64,000 bases of DNA from Clostridia bacterium (GCA_017935675.1 JAGBHE010000037.1:17244-81243), one strand, 5' to 3'. Positions 28,612-36,939 are shown, counted from the first letter of the stretch. A program made the numbers and translations. Notes: generated from the sequence alone by a model not told the origin.

Positions 28612-29459
28612 TGGCAAGGGAGGTATTTATAATATCGCTTACCACCACGCCTGTGATATTGCTGCTTCTGCTTTTTTCCCCTATAACCGATAAGTATTTC
28701 AGTGCGAAATGGAGGTATTATGTGTGGCTGGTGCTTGCATTGCGGCTGGTAATACCCGTAAGAGCGGAGCTTTCCTCCGCACCGATAAATTTCAATATGC
28801 AAGATAAAGTGATTTATTTTGAACACAGCGGCGGGGAGCAAGGGAGCCCGGAGCACATAACCGAAGCTTATCCCCGGGAAAGCAGCGGTGATAAGAAAAC
28901 AACAGACGGAAGCTCATCGGCATATAAAGCTGCGCCGCCTTACAAGGATAACAAAAGTCCGTTTTATCTTACATTTTTTGAATTGCTGAATATTATCTGG
29001 GCTGCTGTTGCCGCATTGATGCTTTTGCGGCATATCATAGCCTATGTATCAGCAAAGCGAAAAATAATAAGAAGCTCACGCATAGCGGATGACAACACAT
29101 ATATTTGTTCCTGCATATTAAGCCCGATAATGCTGGGTTTTTTCAAGCCGACAATTGTTTTCCCCGATAAGGAATATACAGATGAGGAAAAAGCCTTTAT
29201 CCTGCGCCATGAAATGACGCATTTTAAAAGGTGTGATGCTTGGTTTAAGCTGCTTTTGCTTGCGGCAGGTGCCATGCATTGGTTTAATCCCGTAATATAT
29301 GTCATGGTAAACAGAGCAAACAGAGATATTGAATATGCCTGTGACAGCGATGTGACAAGGCATATGGATAAAGAGGAAAAAAAGAGGTATTCAATGACAT
29401 TGCTTAAAGCGATACCTGTCAAACCGGAGGGAGGAAAAGAAAATGAGCGGAATAATTAA
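28611..29459 (+). CDS. M56 (BlaR1-type) membrane metallopeptidase
   Basis: 282 residues with about four membrane segments. The zinc-protease motif HEMTH is followed by FKRCDAWFKLL and a conserved HWFNPVIYVM membrane stretch, then DIEYACDSDV, the usual third-ligand region. Family members sense a ligand outside and cleave a BlaI-type repressor inside. The start is the ATG overlapping the blaI-like stop, with GGAGG upstream; a GTG one codon earlier is possible. The protein stops shortly after the YSMTLLKAI segment, where longer family members continue with a linker, a membrane helix and a sensor. That remaining part is encoded by the next, overlapping gene. Confidence 0.88.
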   Translation: MAREVFIISLTTTPVILLLLLFSPITDKYFSAKWRYYVWLVLALRLVIPVRAELSSAPINFNMQDKVIYFEHSGGEQGSPEHITEAYPRESSGDKKTTDGSSSAYKAAPPYKDNKSPFYLTFFELLNIIWAAVAALMLLRHIIAYVSAKRKIIRSSRIADDNTYICSCILSPIMLGFFKPTIVFPDKEYTDEEKAFILRHEMTHFKRCDAWFKLLLLAAGAMHWFNPVIYVMVNRANRDIEYACDSDVTRHMDKEEKKRYSMTLLKAIPVKPEGGKENERNN

Positions 29460-30768
29460 AGCACCGAGACTGTCAACGGAGTTTTCTCAGAGCGGAAAAC
29501 AGGTGAAAAAACGTTTTGAAAACATTTTTTGGGGGCATACAAAAAAGAAAGGTACTGCTTCTTTGCTGGCTGTTATCATTGTGACAGCGGCGGCAGGTAC
29601 GCTTGTTGCCTGCGACTGCGCAAGTGTCGGAGTAATAGGCGGAGCGGACGGACCTTCGGCGGTTTTTGTGACGAAGCGAGATGAGGAGAAAAGCCTGTGC
29701 CAAAATTTATACGATGCACGCTGTAAATATATCGGCAACGCCTCCGGAGTTGGAAAAATACTCGGCTTGCTGCCGCCTGTCGGCGGAGCGCAGCCGTGCG
29801 GAATGCAGCTTCAGACAACAGAGGAGCCGTATGGGCTTATCAGGTGGTTTGACGGTTATTTCAGCAATGAGGAGGAGTTAAAGCGTCAGGCGTCAATTAT
29901 TTTAGCCCTGATTGAAAACGCAGGCTATGTAAGCTACTCAACCGATAAGGGGGAGACGGTTGTCAAAAGCTATTCAAGAGAAGAGCTTGCAGTGGAATAT
30001 TCCAAGAGCTATGAGGAATTTGAGAGCGTGTATCATCGGTTATATGCCGACAAAAAGGCAATGACTGACGATGAACTGGTATCATATGCGATTTTGAGCC
30101 GTAATAGCGGCAGATATCTTGACGGTGAGTGTATGGGCGAGGGGCATATTATATTAGGTAATGAAGCGGGAGAAAATGGTGCAAGAACGATATATGCACT
30201 TACGACAACGGGCTTCTACGGCTTTGAGAATGACTGTTTTATAAAGGTGTCCGGCTCCGGAGTAATCCCTGCCCGCATAACCTTTGATTCAGACAATAAC
30301 GTTACGGAATATTTAATGCCTCAGGACGGGTCTTTGTATAAAGAATCAATTGAGGAAATTTTTCCGAAGAAATATCACGGAAAAATTCTTTACGGGGATT
30401 ATAAAGAGCAGTATGCGGACTGCCTTGAGCAGGAAAAAAGGTATGCGGCAGAATATCTCAAAAAAATCGGAAGGAATGCGGTTATATGCGAGTACGGTGA
30501 CATTGAACATGAGATACCGGATTTGAACGCAGAGGTATCAAATATGATGCTTGACAGTTTTACGGAATATCCGTATTGGCTGGGAACTCAGGAAAGAATA
30601 ATTGACGGCGTCAGGTATGTTTATAAAATGAGCATGGACGGAGATAATACGGTGATTTTTGAAAAATACCTGTACGACACCGGTGAGACTGTCAATAAGA
30701 CAGTGCTTAATATTGAGAACGGAGAAGTAAAAGCAGTTTTCGGGAAAATCCCGCCGGGGAAAGAATAG
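29443..30768 (+). CDS. Membrane-anchored sensor-like partner of the M56 protease
   Basis: 441 residues, overlapping the M56 gene by 17 bases in another frame. It begins STEFSQSGKQVKKRFENIF, then a basic stretch and one membrane helix (SLLAVIIVTAAAGTLVACDC) that resembles a lipobox, and an extracellular domain. The opening matches what follows the protease domain in single-chain M56 sensors, so the pair looks like one receptor split in two. GGAGGGAGG lies nine bases before the ATG, which argues for real translation initiation. Just after the helix, VIGGADGPSAVFV resembles the GGADGPT motif known in sodium-pumping decarboxylase beta subunits and in other clostridial membrane proteins. The ligand is unknown. 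Confidence 0.75.
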   Translation: MSGIIKAPRLSTEFSQSGKQVKKRFENIFWGHTKKKGTASLLAVIIVTAAAGTLVACDCASVGVIGGADGPSAVFVTKRDEEKSLCQNLYDARCKYIGNASGVGKILGLLPPVGGAQPCGMQLQTTEEPYGLIRWFDGYFSNEEELKRQASIILALIENAGYVSYSTDKGETVVKSYSREELAVEYSKSYEEFESVYHRLYADKKAMTDDELVSYAILSRNSGRYLDGECMGEGHIILGNEAGENGARTIYALTTTGFYGFENDCFIKVSGSGVIPARITFDSDNNVTEYLMPQDGSLYKESIEEIFPKKYHGKILYGDYKEQYADCLEQEKRYAAEYLKKIGRNAVICEYGDIEHEIPDLNAEVSNMMLDSFTEYPYWLGTQERIIDGVRYVYKMSMDGDNTVIFEKYLYDTGETVNKTVLNIENGEVKAVFGKIPPGKE

Positions 30769-30798
30769 GGGCTGCTGCGGCAGAAACAGTAAATTAAA

Positions 30799-30830
30799 GG
30801 CAAGCGCCCTGCTTTGCAGCTGCGCTTGCC
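30799..30830. terminator. Bidirectional terminator between convergent genes
   Basis: GGCAAGCGC pairs with GCGCTTGCC, flanked by AA and TT; it sits between the sensor gene and the convergent GH2 gene. Confidence 0.7.
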
Positions 30831-30849
30831 TTCGATTTGTTGTTTGAAA

Positions 30850-33180
30850 TTAATGAAGCTCAATTTCCAGAGCTTTTGTTCCTAAGCTTTCATTGCTTGC
30901 ATATACCTTAAGAATGCCCGGCGTTTTCCCAACTCGAACTGCAGCGGAGATTTTCCCGGCGTACATTTTTCTTTCGGTTGACGGCACGGGGGTGTGATCC
31001 GTAACAGATGAGCCCGTTCCGACAATTGTTCCGAGATTGTTGCAGGCAAAGCTCACAAGGGGAGATGCGTCCGGAACCTCAAGCCCATTTTCATCAATAC
31101 AGCTGCAGGTAATAAGAGCAATGTCAACGCCGTTTGCATCGCTGACAGTATTTTCAAGACTGAGCTTTAAGGTCTTTGCCCGGCCGGTTGTTACCTGTTT
31201 GTCAAAAGCTTCGGCTATGCCGTTTTTGTATGCTGTTACACTGAGCTCTCCCGGCTCATAGATTACCTCCCAGCTTCCATGCCCGTACTTCTCGATTTTT
31301 TTTCTTCCGAGGCTTCTGCCGTTTAAAAACAGCTCCAGCTCATCGCAGTTTGTATAAGCAAATACCGTGACAGAAGTGCCCTCCATACCGAAATGATTCC
31401 AGTGCGGAAGCAAATGAACAATCGGTCTGTCTTCAATCCAGTGACTTTGATTTTGATAAAAAGCGTCCTTTTTTTGCAGGAAAAGGTCTATTGCTCCCGA
31501 TTGTGAGCACACTCTCGGCCAGACGGCTTCACCTCTGTGTTCAAAGGCAATCCATTGATAGCTGCCGAGAACCCAGTCTCTTTCCGTAATAAATTTCCAG
31601 GTGTTTTCTCTTCCCCTGAACCACTGATTTGTATCATGGTCGTATGACGAAATAAATGCTTTTTCTTCACAGTCCTCAAAATACCAGCCTCTTGTTGTTC
31701 CCGTAGCGCAGCATTCCGAGGAGAAGATAGGCTTATCGGGAAACTTTTGTCTGAGCATATCATATTGGTCAAGGTTGTAGTTTACACCGATTATATCAAG
31801 GCTGCCGCAGACCGTTGCTTCTGCGGGATTGTTGCTGACAGCTGACGTTATCGGTCTTGTACTGTCAAGCCTTCTTACAGCGGCCGCCATTCGTTCGTAT
31901 ATTTTTGCACCTTGCTCTGTCATATGCACAGGTTCTTCATTGCCGAGTGACCAGAACATAACAGACGGATGGTTTCTGTCACGTTTTACAAGCATTTCAA
32001 GCTGCTCTATACACTCATCCGAAGAATTGAACCAACGCGTTTCATCCATAACAATAAAGCCCTGCCTGTCCAGCTCGTCCATAACCGCCTGCGGATGGGG
32101 GTAATGACTGCATCTGTAGCCGTTGGCGCCCATTTCCTTTATAAGTGAAATTTTATGGCGGTGTATGTTATCGGGAACGGCTTTGCCGGTAAGCCCGAAA
32201 TCCTGATGAGAGCAAACGCCCTTTATTTTAACATGACGTCCGTTAAGGTACAGACCTGTATCGGGATTTATTACAACCTCGCGGAAGCCGAAGCTTTCCT
32301 CGGCTTCGTCCGTTATTTTTCCTTCGGCTTCAACAGATGAGGACACCGTGTGCAGATATGTATCATCAATATCCCACAGGCGAGGGTCTGAAATTTGCAC
32401 AAAGCATACCGCTTCTGCCTTATACATAGGCGGAACGCTTACCTTTGCGACGCCTTCGCCGATAACGCCGTCAGCATTTTTTATGCTGCTTCGCACGGTA
32501 ACCTCCGCAGGCTCGGTAAGGTCATTGCGCACTGTTGTTTCAATGCGGACGCACCAGTTTTTTTCATCAAGCTTTTTCGGAGCTGCGTAAAGACCCCAGA
32601 GATCCACTGAAATTTTATTTGTTTTCACAAGCCATACGTTTCGGTAAATTCCGCCGCCGTTGTACCACCAGCCCTCATATTGCTTCGCGTCTACGTAAAC
32701 GGAAAGCACATTTTCCTCCCCGAATAAAACAAGGTCTGAAAGATCAACCTCAAAGCTTGTATATCCGCAGAAATTCCGTTTCAGCAGCGCGCCGTTCAAG
32801 TATATTTCACAGGCTGTGGCAACGCCTTCAAACAGCACGGTGATTCTTTTGTCTTTATCCTCTTCCGGCAGAACGAATTTTTTTCTGTACCATGCATTTT
32901 CGTACGTGAAGAAGCCTAAAGCATTGTTTTCTGATGAAACGGGGGCTTGCGATATAATATAATCGTGAGGGAGGGAAATCTTTTCCCATTTATCCGGATT
33001 GTATTCGCCGTTTTCAGCAAAGCTGTCCGGCTCTGCGTTGTAATCCTTCGACGCCGGTCCCTGCCGGTATCTTTCGGTTTTTGACTGCATATATACAGGC
33101 CCTTTATCCGTCGGAACGGGAGTGGAAATATCACCCATATGGAACAGCCAGTTATCATTAAAAAGTGTTTTACTTCTCAT
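30850..33180 (-). CDS. GH2 glycoside hydrolase, beta-galactosidase-like
   Basis: 776 residues, no signal peptide, so cytoplasmic. An N-terminal jelly-roll (SLPHDYI, ENAWYRKKF), an Ig-like domain, and a TIM barrel with VKIKGVCSHQDFG and the acid/base Glu in SLGNEEP (about residue 415) are visible. The nucleophile Glu is in FSSECCATG (about 487). The C-terminus carries a beta domain of the DUF4982 type (HWNHFGMEG, ELFLNGRSLGRKK). The length and layout fit beta-galactosidases of the GH2 family, although beta-glucuronidase or other exo-activities cannot be ruled out. It has its own promoter and GGAGG site and is divergent from ppa. Confidence 0.9.
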   Translation of the reverse strand: MRSKTLFNDNWLFHMGDISTPVPTDKGPVYMQSKTERYRQGPASKDYNAEPDSFAENGEYNPDKWEKISLPHDYIISQAPVSSENNALGFFTYENAWYRKKFVLPEEDKDKRITVLFEGVATACEIYLNGALLKRNFCGYTSFEVDLSDLVLFGEENVLSVYVDAKQYEGWWYNGGGIYRNVWLVKTNKISVDLWGLYAAPKKLDEKNWCVRIETTVRNDLTEPAEVTVRSSIKNADGVIGEGVAKVSVPPMYKAEAVCFVQISDPRLWDIDDTYLHTVSSSVEAEGKITDEAEESFGFREVVINPDTGLYLNGRHVKIKGVCSHQDFGLTGKAVPDNIHRHKISLIKEMGANGYRCSHYPHPQAVMDELDRQGFIVMDETRWFNSSDECIEQLEMLVKRDRNHPSVMFWSLGNEEPVHMTEQGAKIYERMAAAVRRLDSTRPITSAVSNNPAEATVCGSLDIIGVNYNLDQYDMLRQKFPDKPIFSSECCATGTTRGWYFEDCEEKAFISSYDHDTNQWFRGRENTWKFITERDWVLGSYQWIAFEHRGEAVWPRVCSQSGAIDLFLQKKDAFYQNQSHWIEDRPIVHLLPHWNHFGMEGTSVTVFAYTNCDELELFLNGRSLGRKKIEKYGHGSWEVIYEPGELSVTAYKNGIAEAFDKQVTTGRAKTLKLSLENTVSDANGVDIALITCSCIDENGLEVPDASPLVSFACNNLGTIVGTGSSVTDHTPVPSTERKMYAGKISAAVRVGKTPGILKVYASNESLGTKALEIELH

Positions 33181-33202
33181 AATTCTTTACCTCCTGTCTT
33201 GT

Positions 33203-33230
33203 ATTATAGCAGAAAACAAATAAAAGTAAA
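33203..33230 (-). promoter_or_regulatory. Promoter of GH2 gene
   Basis: On the minus strand TTTACT and TATAAT are 16 bases apart, with the -10 about 23 bases before the start codon. Confidence 0.7.
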
Positions 33231-33280
33231 TGGATTTATTTGATAATATGGACTATTTTCATATATTTTTTTGTTTGCGG

Positions 33281-33309
33281 TTTACAAACTGCGGAAGGTA
33301 TGCTACAAT
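33281..33309 (+). promoter_or_regulatory. Promoter of ppa
   Basis: TTTACA and TACAAT with a 17-base spacer, 47 bases before the start codon. Confidence 0.75.
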
Positions 33310-33356
33310 GTAAGTAGTTGCATTAAATTTGACGATAAAAGAAAGGAAGTAAAACA

Positions 33357-33887
33357 ATGACAAATATATGGCATGATATCAGCCCGAAGCGAATTTCTCC
33401 GGAAAGCTTTATGGCGTGTATTGAAATTCCGAAGGGTGGAAAGAATAAATATGAGATGGATAAGGAGACAGGACTGCTTTGTCTTGACAGGGTTCTTTAT
33501 ACCTCAACTCATTATCCGGCGAACTATGGATTTATTCCGCGCACATACGCGTCTGACAACGACCCTCTTGACGTGCTTGTCCTTTGTCAGGAATCAATAG
33601 TGCCGATGACTCTTGTAAGATGCTATCCAATAGGTGTGGTGAAAATGATTGACAATGAGCAGGAGGACGAGAAAATAATCGCAATCCCGTTTAACGATCC
33701 ATCGCTTACCGTATACACCGATATATCTCAGCTCCCGGCGCATACCTTTGACGAAATTTCTCACTTTTTCAGGGTTTATAAATCCCTTGAGGGCAAGGAA
33801 ACTGTTGTAAATGAGGTGCAGGGGACTGACGCGGCTAAGGAAATTATAGCAAACAGCATTTCGAGATATAAGGATTGCTTCTGCTAA
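33357..33887 (+). CDS. ppa: Inorganic pyrophosphatase, family I
   Basis: 176 residues. The family I signature is complete: IEIPKGGKNKYEMD, YPANYGFIPRT and the metal-binding DNDPLDVLVL. It hydrolyses PPi to phosphate in the cytoplasm. Having a soluble pyrophosphatase together with a PPi-dependent phosphofructokinase in one genome means the two compete for PPi unless they are regulated. AAAGGAAG precedes the ATG. Its last 21 bases, plus a few beyond the stop, recur at 34581-34614. Confidence 0.94.
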   Translation: MTNIWHDISPKRISPESFMACIEIPKGGKNKYEMDKETGLLCLDRVLYTSTHYPANYGFIPRTYASDNDPLDVLVLCQESIVPMTLVRCYPIGVVKMIDNEQEDEKIIAIPFNDPSLTVYTDISQLPAHTFDEISHFFRVYKSLEGKETVVNEVQGTDAAKEIIANSISRYKDCFC

Positions 33888-33900
33888 GGGACGGAATTTT
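33867..33900 (+). repeat. Direct repeat copy 1 (3' end of ppa)
   Basis: A 34-base stretch starting TATAAGGATTGCTTCTGCT, covering the end of ppa, repeated at 34581-34614 with two A/G differences. The two copies bracket the toxin-antitoxin pair. Confidence 0.9.
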
Positions 33901-33919
33901 TAAATTTGCATCTAATGTA

Positions 33920-33948
33920 TTGACAATGTACATAAATATGCGTATAAT
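33920..33948 (+). promoter_or_regulatory. Promoter of toxin-antitoxin pair
   Basis: TTGACA and TATAAT with a 17-base spacer, a consensus primary-sigma promoter. The TGTACA inside the spacer is a small dyad that could serve antitoxin binding. Confidence 0.88.
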
Positions 33949-33979
33949 ATAGATATAAAGATGTAAAGGAGTGTAGGTA

Positions 33980-34246
33980 ATGAACAATACAAGTATGACG
34001 ATACGGACAGACAAAGAAATTAAACAACAGGCTCAGAAGATTTTTTCCGAATTGGGTGTAGATATGTCAACGGCGGTAAATGTATTCCTGCGTCAAGCAA
34101 TTAAATATCAGGGATTTCCTTTTGATGTGACTTTGGAAACTCCGAATGAACTGACAAGAAAAGCTATGGCAGACGCAGAAAATGGCATCGGCTTACATGG
34201 CCCGTTTAACAGCGTAGCAGAGCTTATGGAGGATTTAAATGCTTAA
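33980..34246 (+). CDS. RelB/DinJ-family antitoxin
   Basis: 88 residues. The N-terminal ribbon-helix-helix (SMTIRTDKEIKQQAQKIFSELG...) is typical of RelB/DinJ antitoxins, and AVNVFLRQAIKYQGFPF is the family hallmark. The protein should bind its own promoter and neutralise the following toxin. AAAGGAG precedes the ATG. The end overlaps the toxin start by eight bases, which couples their translation. The module lies between two copies of a 34-base repeat. Confidence 0.92.
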   Translation: MNNTSMTIRTDKEIKQQAQKIFSELGVDMSTAVNVFLRQAIKYQGFPFDVTLETPNELTRKAMADAENGIGLHGPFNSVAELMEDLNA

Positions 34247-34517
34247 AATTGAGTATCAAACGCAGTTTAAAAGGGATTATAAGCAGGCCATAAAGCGCGG
34301 TTTTGATGTAAAAAAACTGATGAATGTTATTGAAATGCTTGCTGAGGAAAAAACATTGCCGTCAAAATATAAGGATCACAAACTGAACGATTCCAAAGAA
34401 TATAAAGGTATGCGCGAATGCCATATCGATCCTGATTGGCTGCTGATTTATAAAGTGTATAAAGATAAACTTGTATTACAGTTAATCAGAACAGGCAGTC
34501 ACAGTGACTTGCTGTAG
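34239..34517 (+). CDS. YafQ/RelE-family mRNA interferase toxin
   Basis: 92 residues. It opens MLKIEYQTQFKRDYKQA and contains RECHIDPDWLLIYK and RTGSHSDLL. The His residues (the RECHI and GSHSDL ones) and the DWLLIY strand match YafQ, a ribosome-dependent mRNA endonuclease. It overlaps the antitoxin gene, with the GGAGG ribosome site inside it. The full set of catalytic positions appears intact, so the toxin is probably active. Confidence 0.92.
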   Translation: MLKIEYQTQFKRDYKQAIKRGFDVKKLMNVIEMLAEEKTLPSKYKDHKLNDSKEYKGMRECHIDPDWLLIYKVYKDKLVLQLIRTGSHSDLL

Positions 34518-34542
34518 CAAAAGGTTCATAATTGACGGCTGC

Positions 34543-34574
34543 GTAAAAATGCCCTTGCGAGCAAGCATTTTTAC
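34543..34574 (+). terminator. Terminator of toxin-antitoxin pair
   Basis: GTAAAAATGC pairs with GCATTTTTAC, extended inside by CTTGC and GCAAG; the T-rich arm itself would allow release. Confidence 0.7.
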
Positions 34575-34580
34575 TTATGG

Positions 34581-34614
34581 TATAAGGATTGCTTCTGCTG
34601 AGGGACGGGATTTT
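34581..34614 (+). repeat. Direct repeat copy 2 (relic of ppa 3' end)
   Basis: Near copy of 33867-33900. It lies outside any gene, so it is the non-functional duplicate left after insertion or unequal recombination. Confidence 0.9.
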
Positions 34615-34659
34615 GAACGTATTTTTTAAAGTTTTGTGTTGATGAAAGGTGATACATAT

Positions 34660-36309
34660 ATGATTCGATTATTTGAAACGCATAGGATAAGACAGGTAAA
34701 GGAGCTTGACGGAATATGGGATTTCAAAGCACAGGGACATGCTTATAAGATGCCTGTCCCGGCTTGCTGGGAGCAGCATCCCGATTTGCTTAATTACAGA
34801 GGAAAGGGAACCTATACAAAAAAGGTGTATATTACTCATCCGGGAAATGTACGTCTTGAATTTAAAGGCGTAAGCCATACCGCGGATGTTTATTTTGACG
34901 GTGAGAAAATAGCTCATCACTACAATGCGTTCACTCCTTTTTCGGCAGTGGCAAGGAATGCGGAAAAGGGTGTGCATGAAATTAAAGTTGAGGCTGATAA
35001 TACTTTCGGAGAGCATTCAGCCCTGCATATCCCCAACGATTACTATACCTACGGCGGAATTACGAGACCGGTTTCATTTGAAATTATTCCCGATGTATAT
35101 ATAAAGAATGTTCATTTCACGCCTTACCGCCGTGGTGAAAGGTGGAGCGCAAAAATTGAAACTGTCATATGCAATATGTCGGACACAGAAAAAAACGTTG
35201 AAATAAAGACAGAGCTTGCCGGCAAAGAAACGCTTAATGCAATTTCAGTCCCTTCGGGGTCAGAAATAATGTCCGAAGCAGTACAGGAGTTTGATGATAT
35301 TAAACCGTGGTCACCGAATGAGCCGAATTTGTATATGTTAAATACCGTGCTTTCCATAAGCGGTGAGGATACAGATGATTTGATTGAGCGTGTAGGCTTC
35401 AGAATCGTTGAGGTTAAAAACAGTAAAATGTACATAAACGGTGAGGAAATTTATATGAAAGGCTTTAACCGTCATGAGGACTACGCTTCAGACGGGTGCG
35501 CGGTTACGTTGCAGCATATGGTTCATGATATGGATTTGATGCAGGATATGGGCGCTAATGCCGTAAGAACCTGTCATTATCCGAATGACGAGCGTTTTAT
35601 TGACTTGTGTGATGAGCGCGGCATTCTTGTATGGGAAGAAAATCACGCGCGCGGACTGTCCATCGAAAATATGCAGAACCCCAATTTTGAACGTCAATGT
35701 GAGGACTGTATATGGGAGATGATTGAAAATCATTATAATCATCCTTCAATTATAATTTGGGGAATACTGAATGAATGCGCCTCGGAAACGGAGGAGGGAC
35801 GGAGGATGTATAAAAAACAGTATGAACAGATAAAAAGCATGGACGCAACGCGCCCGACAACGTCTGCCACCTGCCGTCATTTTACCGACATATGTCTTGA
35901 CCTTCCCGATGTTGTATCCTTTAATTTATATTCAAACTGGTATGAGGACTGCCCGATTGACGAGCGGAAAAATCGTGAAATTGAATGGATAAGGAATTCG
36001 GGCGGGAAAAATAAACCTATAATAGTATCGGAAGTCGGCGCAGGTGCGGTTTACGGCTACCGTGACCGTTCGCGCTGTAAATGGAGCGAGGAACGCCAGG
36101 CAGATATTATCCGTGATAATCTCGAAGTTTACATGAGTGATGAAAATATAATAGGCGTGTTTATATGGCAGTTTGCAGATTGCCGTATAACCGAGGAAGG
36201 CGGATGGTTTGCTCAGCGTGCAAAATGCCATAATAACAAGGGTGTGGTAGACGAATTCCGCCGACCCAAAATAGCGTATGATACGGTTAAGGAGCTGTTC
36301 GGGGAATAG
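34660..36309 (+). CDS. GH2 beta-glucuronidase-like glycosidase
   Basis: 549 residues from the ATG at 34660, chosen because GAAAGGTG lies eight bases upstream; an in-frame GTG lies at 34636. A jelly-roll, an Ig-like domain and a TIM barrel follow in order. The motifs are IYMKGFNRHED, the acid/base Glu in WGILNECASE (about residue 371) and the nucleophile Glu in IIVSEVGAG (about 457). Late in the barrel NNKG (about 525) supplies the N-x-K pair that binds the uronate carboxylate in beta-glucuronidases. It has no signal peptide, so it acts in the cytoplasm on imported oligosaccharides. Short C-terminus, no extra domains. It may also take galacturonides. Confidence 0.88.
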   Translation: MIRLFETHRIRQVKELDGIWDFKAQGHAYKMPVPACWEQHPDLLNYRGKGTYTKKVYITHPGNVRLEFKGVSHTADVYFDGEKIAHHYNAFTPFSAVARNAEKGVHEIKVEADNTFGEHSALHIPNDYYTYGGITRPVSFEIIPDVYIKNVHFTPYRRGERWSAKIETVICNMSDTEKNVEIKTELAGKETLNAISVPSGSEIMSEAVQEFDDIKPWSPNEPNLYMLNTVLSISGEDTDDLIERVGFRIVEVKNSKMYINGEEIYMKGFNRHEDYASDGCAVTLQHMVHDMDLMQDMGANAVRTCHYPNDERFIDLCDERGILVWEENHARGLSIENMQNPNFERQCEDCIWEMIENHYNHPSIIIWGILNECASETEEGRRMYKKQYEQIKSMDATRPTTSATCRHFTDICLDLPDVVSFNLYSNWYEDCPIDERKNREIEWIRNSGGKNKPIIVSEVGAGAVYGYRDRSRCKWSEERQADIIRDNLEVYMSDENIIGVFIWQFADCRITEEGGWFAQRAKCHNNKGVVDEFRRPKIAYDTVKELFGE

Positions 36310-36312
36310 TGA

Positions 36313-36351
36313 ATAAATAAAAATCAATAAGATTCTTTTGAAAATTATATA
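36313..36351. repeat. Short repeat element next to first S23-type gene
   Basis: The stretch AATAAAAATCAATAAGATTCTTTTGA resembles AGTAAAAATCGACAAGATTCTGTCGA at 58795-58820, next to the second S23-type gene. It ends in AATTATATATTATTTATTTTGATTTTT, which can fold back on the AAAAATCA part. Confidence 0.55.
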
Positions 36352-36708
36352 TTATTTATTTTGATTTTTCTTAACAGTGTTTATTGAGGAAATAAGCATT
36401 ACACGAATACTTGTACACTCCGAATCAAGTAATTTATAAGTGACATCATTTATGTAATTAGTTTTAAAAAGCAATTCAAGCCAATAACCGGTTTCGTTTG
36501 CTTCTTTTAATGCAATTTGGAGTTTTGCAATAAAATCGGCATTACCGTGAGCATATTGAGCTTCACGAATATTTGCACCGATTGAAGTTCCGCTTCTTCC
36601 GATTTGATTTGATATGATGTTTTCCTTTTTAGATTTTAAATCTTTAACAAGATTTATTATTTGAACGGCAAAATCCATTGATTGAACGGATAGTTTATCA
36701 TTGCGCAT
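36352..36708 (-). CDS. Four-helix-bundle protein, S23/Avd type
   Basis: 118 residues from the ATG at 36708 (TAGGTG upstream). The core LVKDLKSKKENIISNQIGRSGTSIGANIREA and ADFIAKLQIALKEANE identify the family first seen inside intervening sequences of 23S rRNA genes, and related to Avd of diversity-generating retroelements. The proteins form basic pentameric barrels that bind nucleic acid. Here the gene stands alone, with no rRNA or reverse transcriptase visible in the window. A paralogue lies at 58311-58658. An array of short hairpins begins 13 bases upstream of the start. Confidence 0.85.
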   Translation of the reverse strand: MRNDKLSVQSMDFAVQIINLVKDLKSKKENIISNQIGRSGTSIGANIREAQYAHGNADFIAKLQIALKEANETGYWLELLFKTNYINDVTYKLLDSECTSIRVMLISSINTVKKNQNK

Positions 36709-36724
36709 AAATAACACCTACAGT

Positions 36725-36898
36725 TTTTAATGAAATGTTTTGCAATGCAAAACATGAAGCGTCGGCATTGCCGACATGAAGTAAATTCGCTTTGCGAATT
36801 AATGAAGCGAAGCACACTTTAGCGACCGCAGTCGCCTTCATGTTGCGAAGCAACACTTCATAAGCGAAGCGACTTAATGCACCGAAGGTGTGCTTCAT
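36725..36898. repeat. Array of short hairpins with ATGAAG/TTCAT spacers (array 1)
   Basis: Successive small palindromes are separated by ATGAAG on the left half and CTTCAT on the right half: ATGTTTTGCA/TGCAAAACAT, GTCGGC-ATT-GCCGAC, AATTCGC-TTT-GCGAATT, GCGAC-CGCA-GTCGC, TGTTGC-GAA-GCAACA and CACC-GAA-GGTG. Stem sequences differ but spacers and loop sizes are shared. The whole array is itself roughly an inverted repeat. It occupies the space upstream of the S23-type gene. Confidence 0.8.
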
Positions 36899-36899
36899 T

Positions 36900-36939
36900 G
36901 AAAAAGCGGTAGATTTCTATTGAAATCTACTGCTTTTTC
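36900..36939. terminator. Long AT-flanked hairpin closing array 1
   Basis: GAAAAAGC-GTAGATTTC pairs with GAAATCTAC-GCTTTTTC with one mismatch. It could terminate transcription in either direction, for the VOC gene (minus strand) in particular. Confidence 0.6.
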
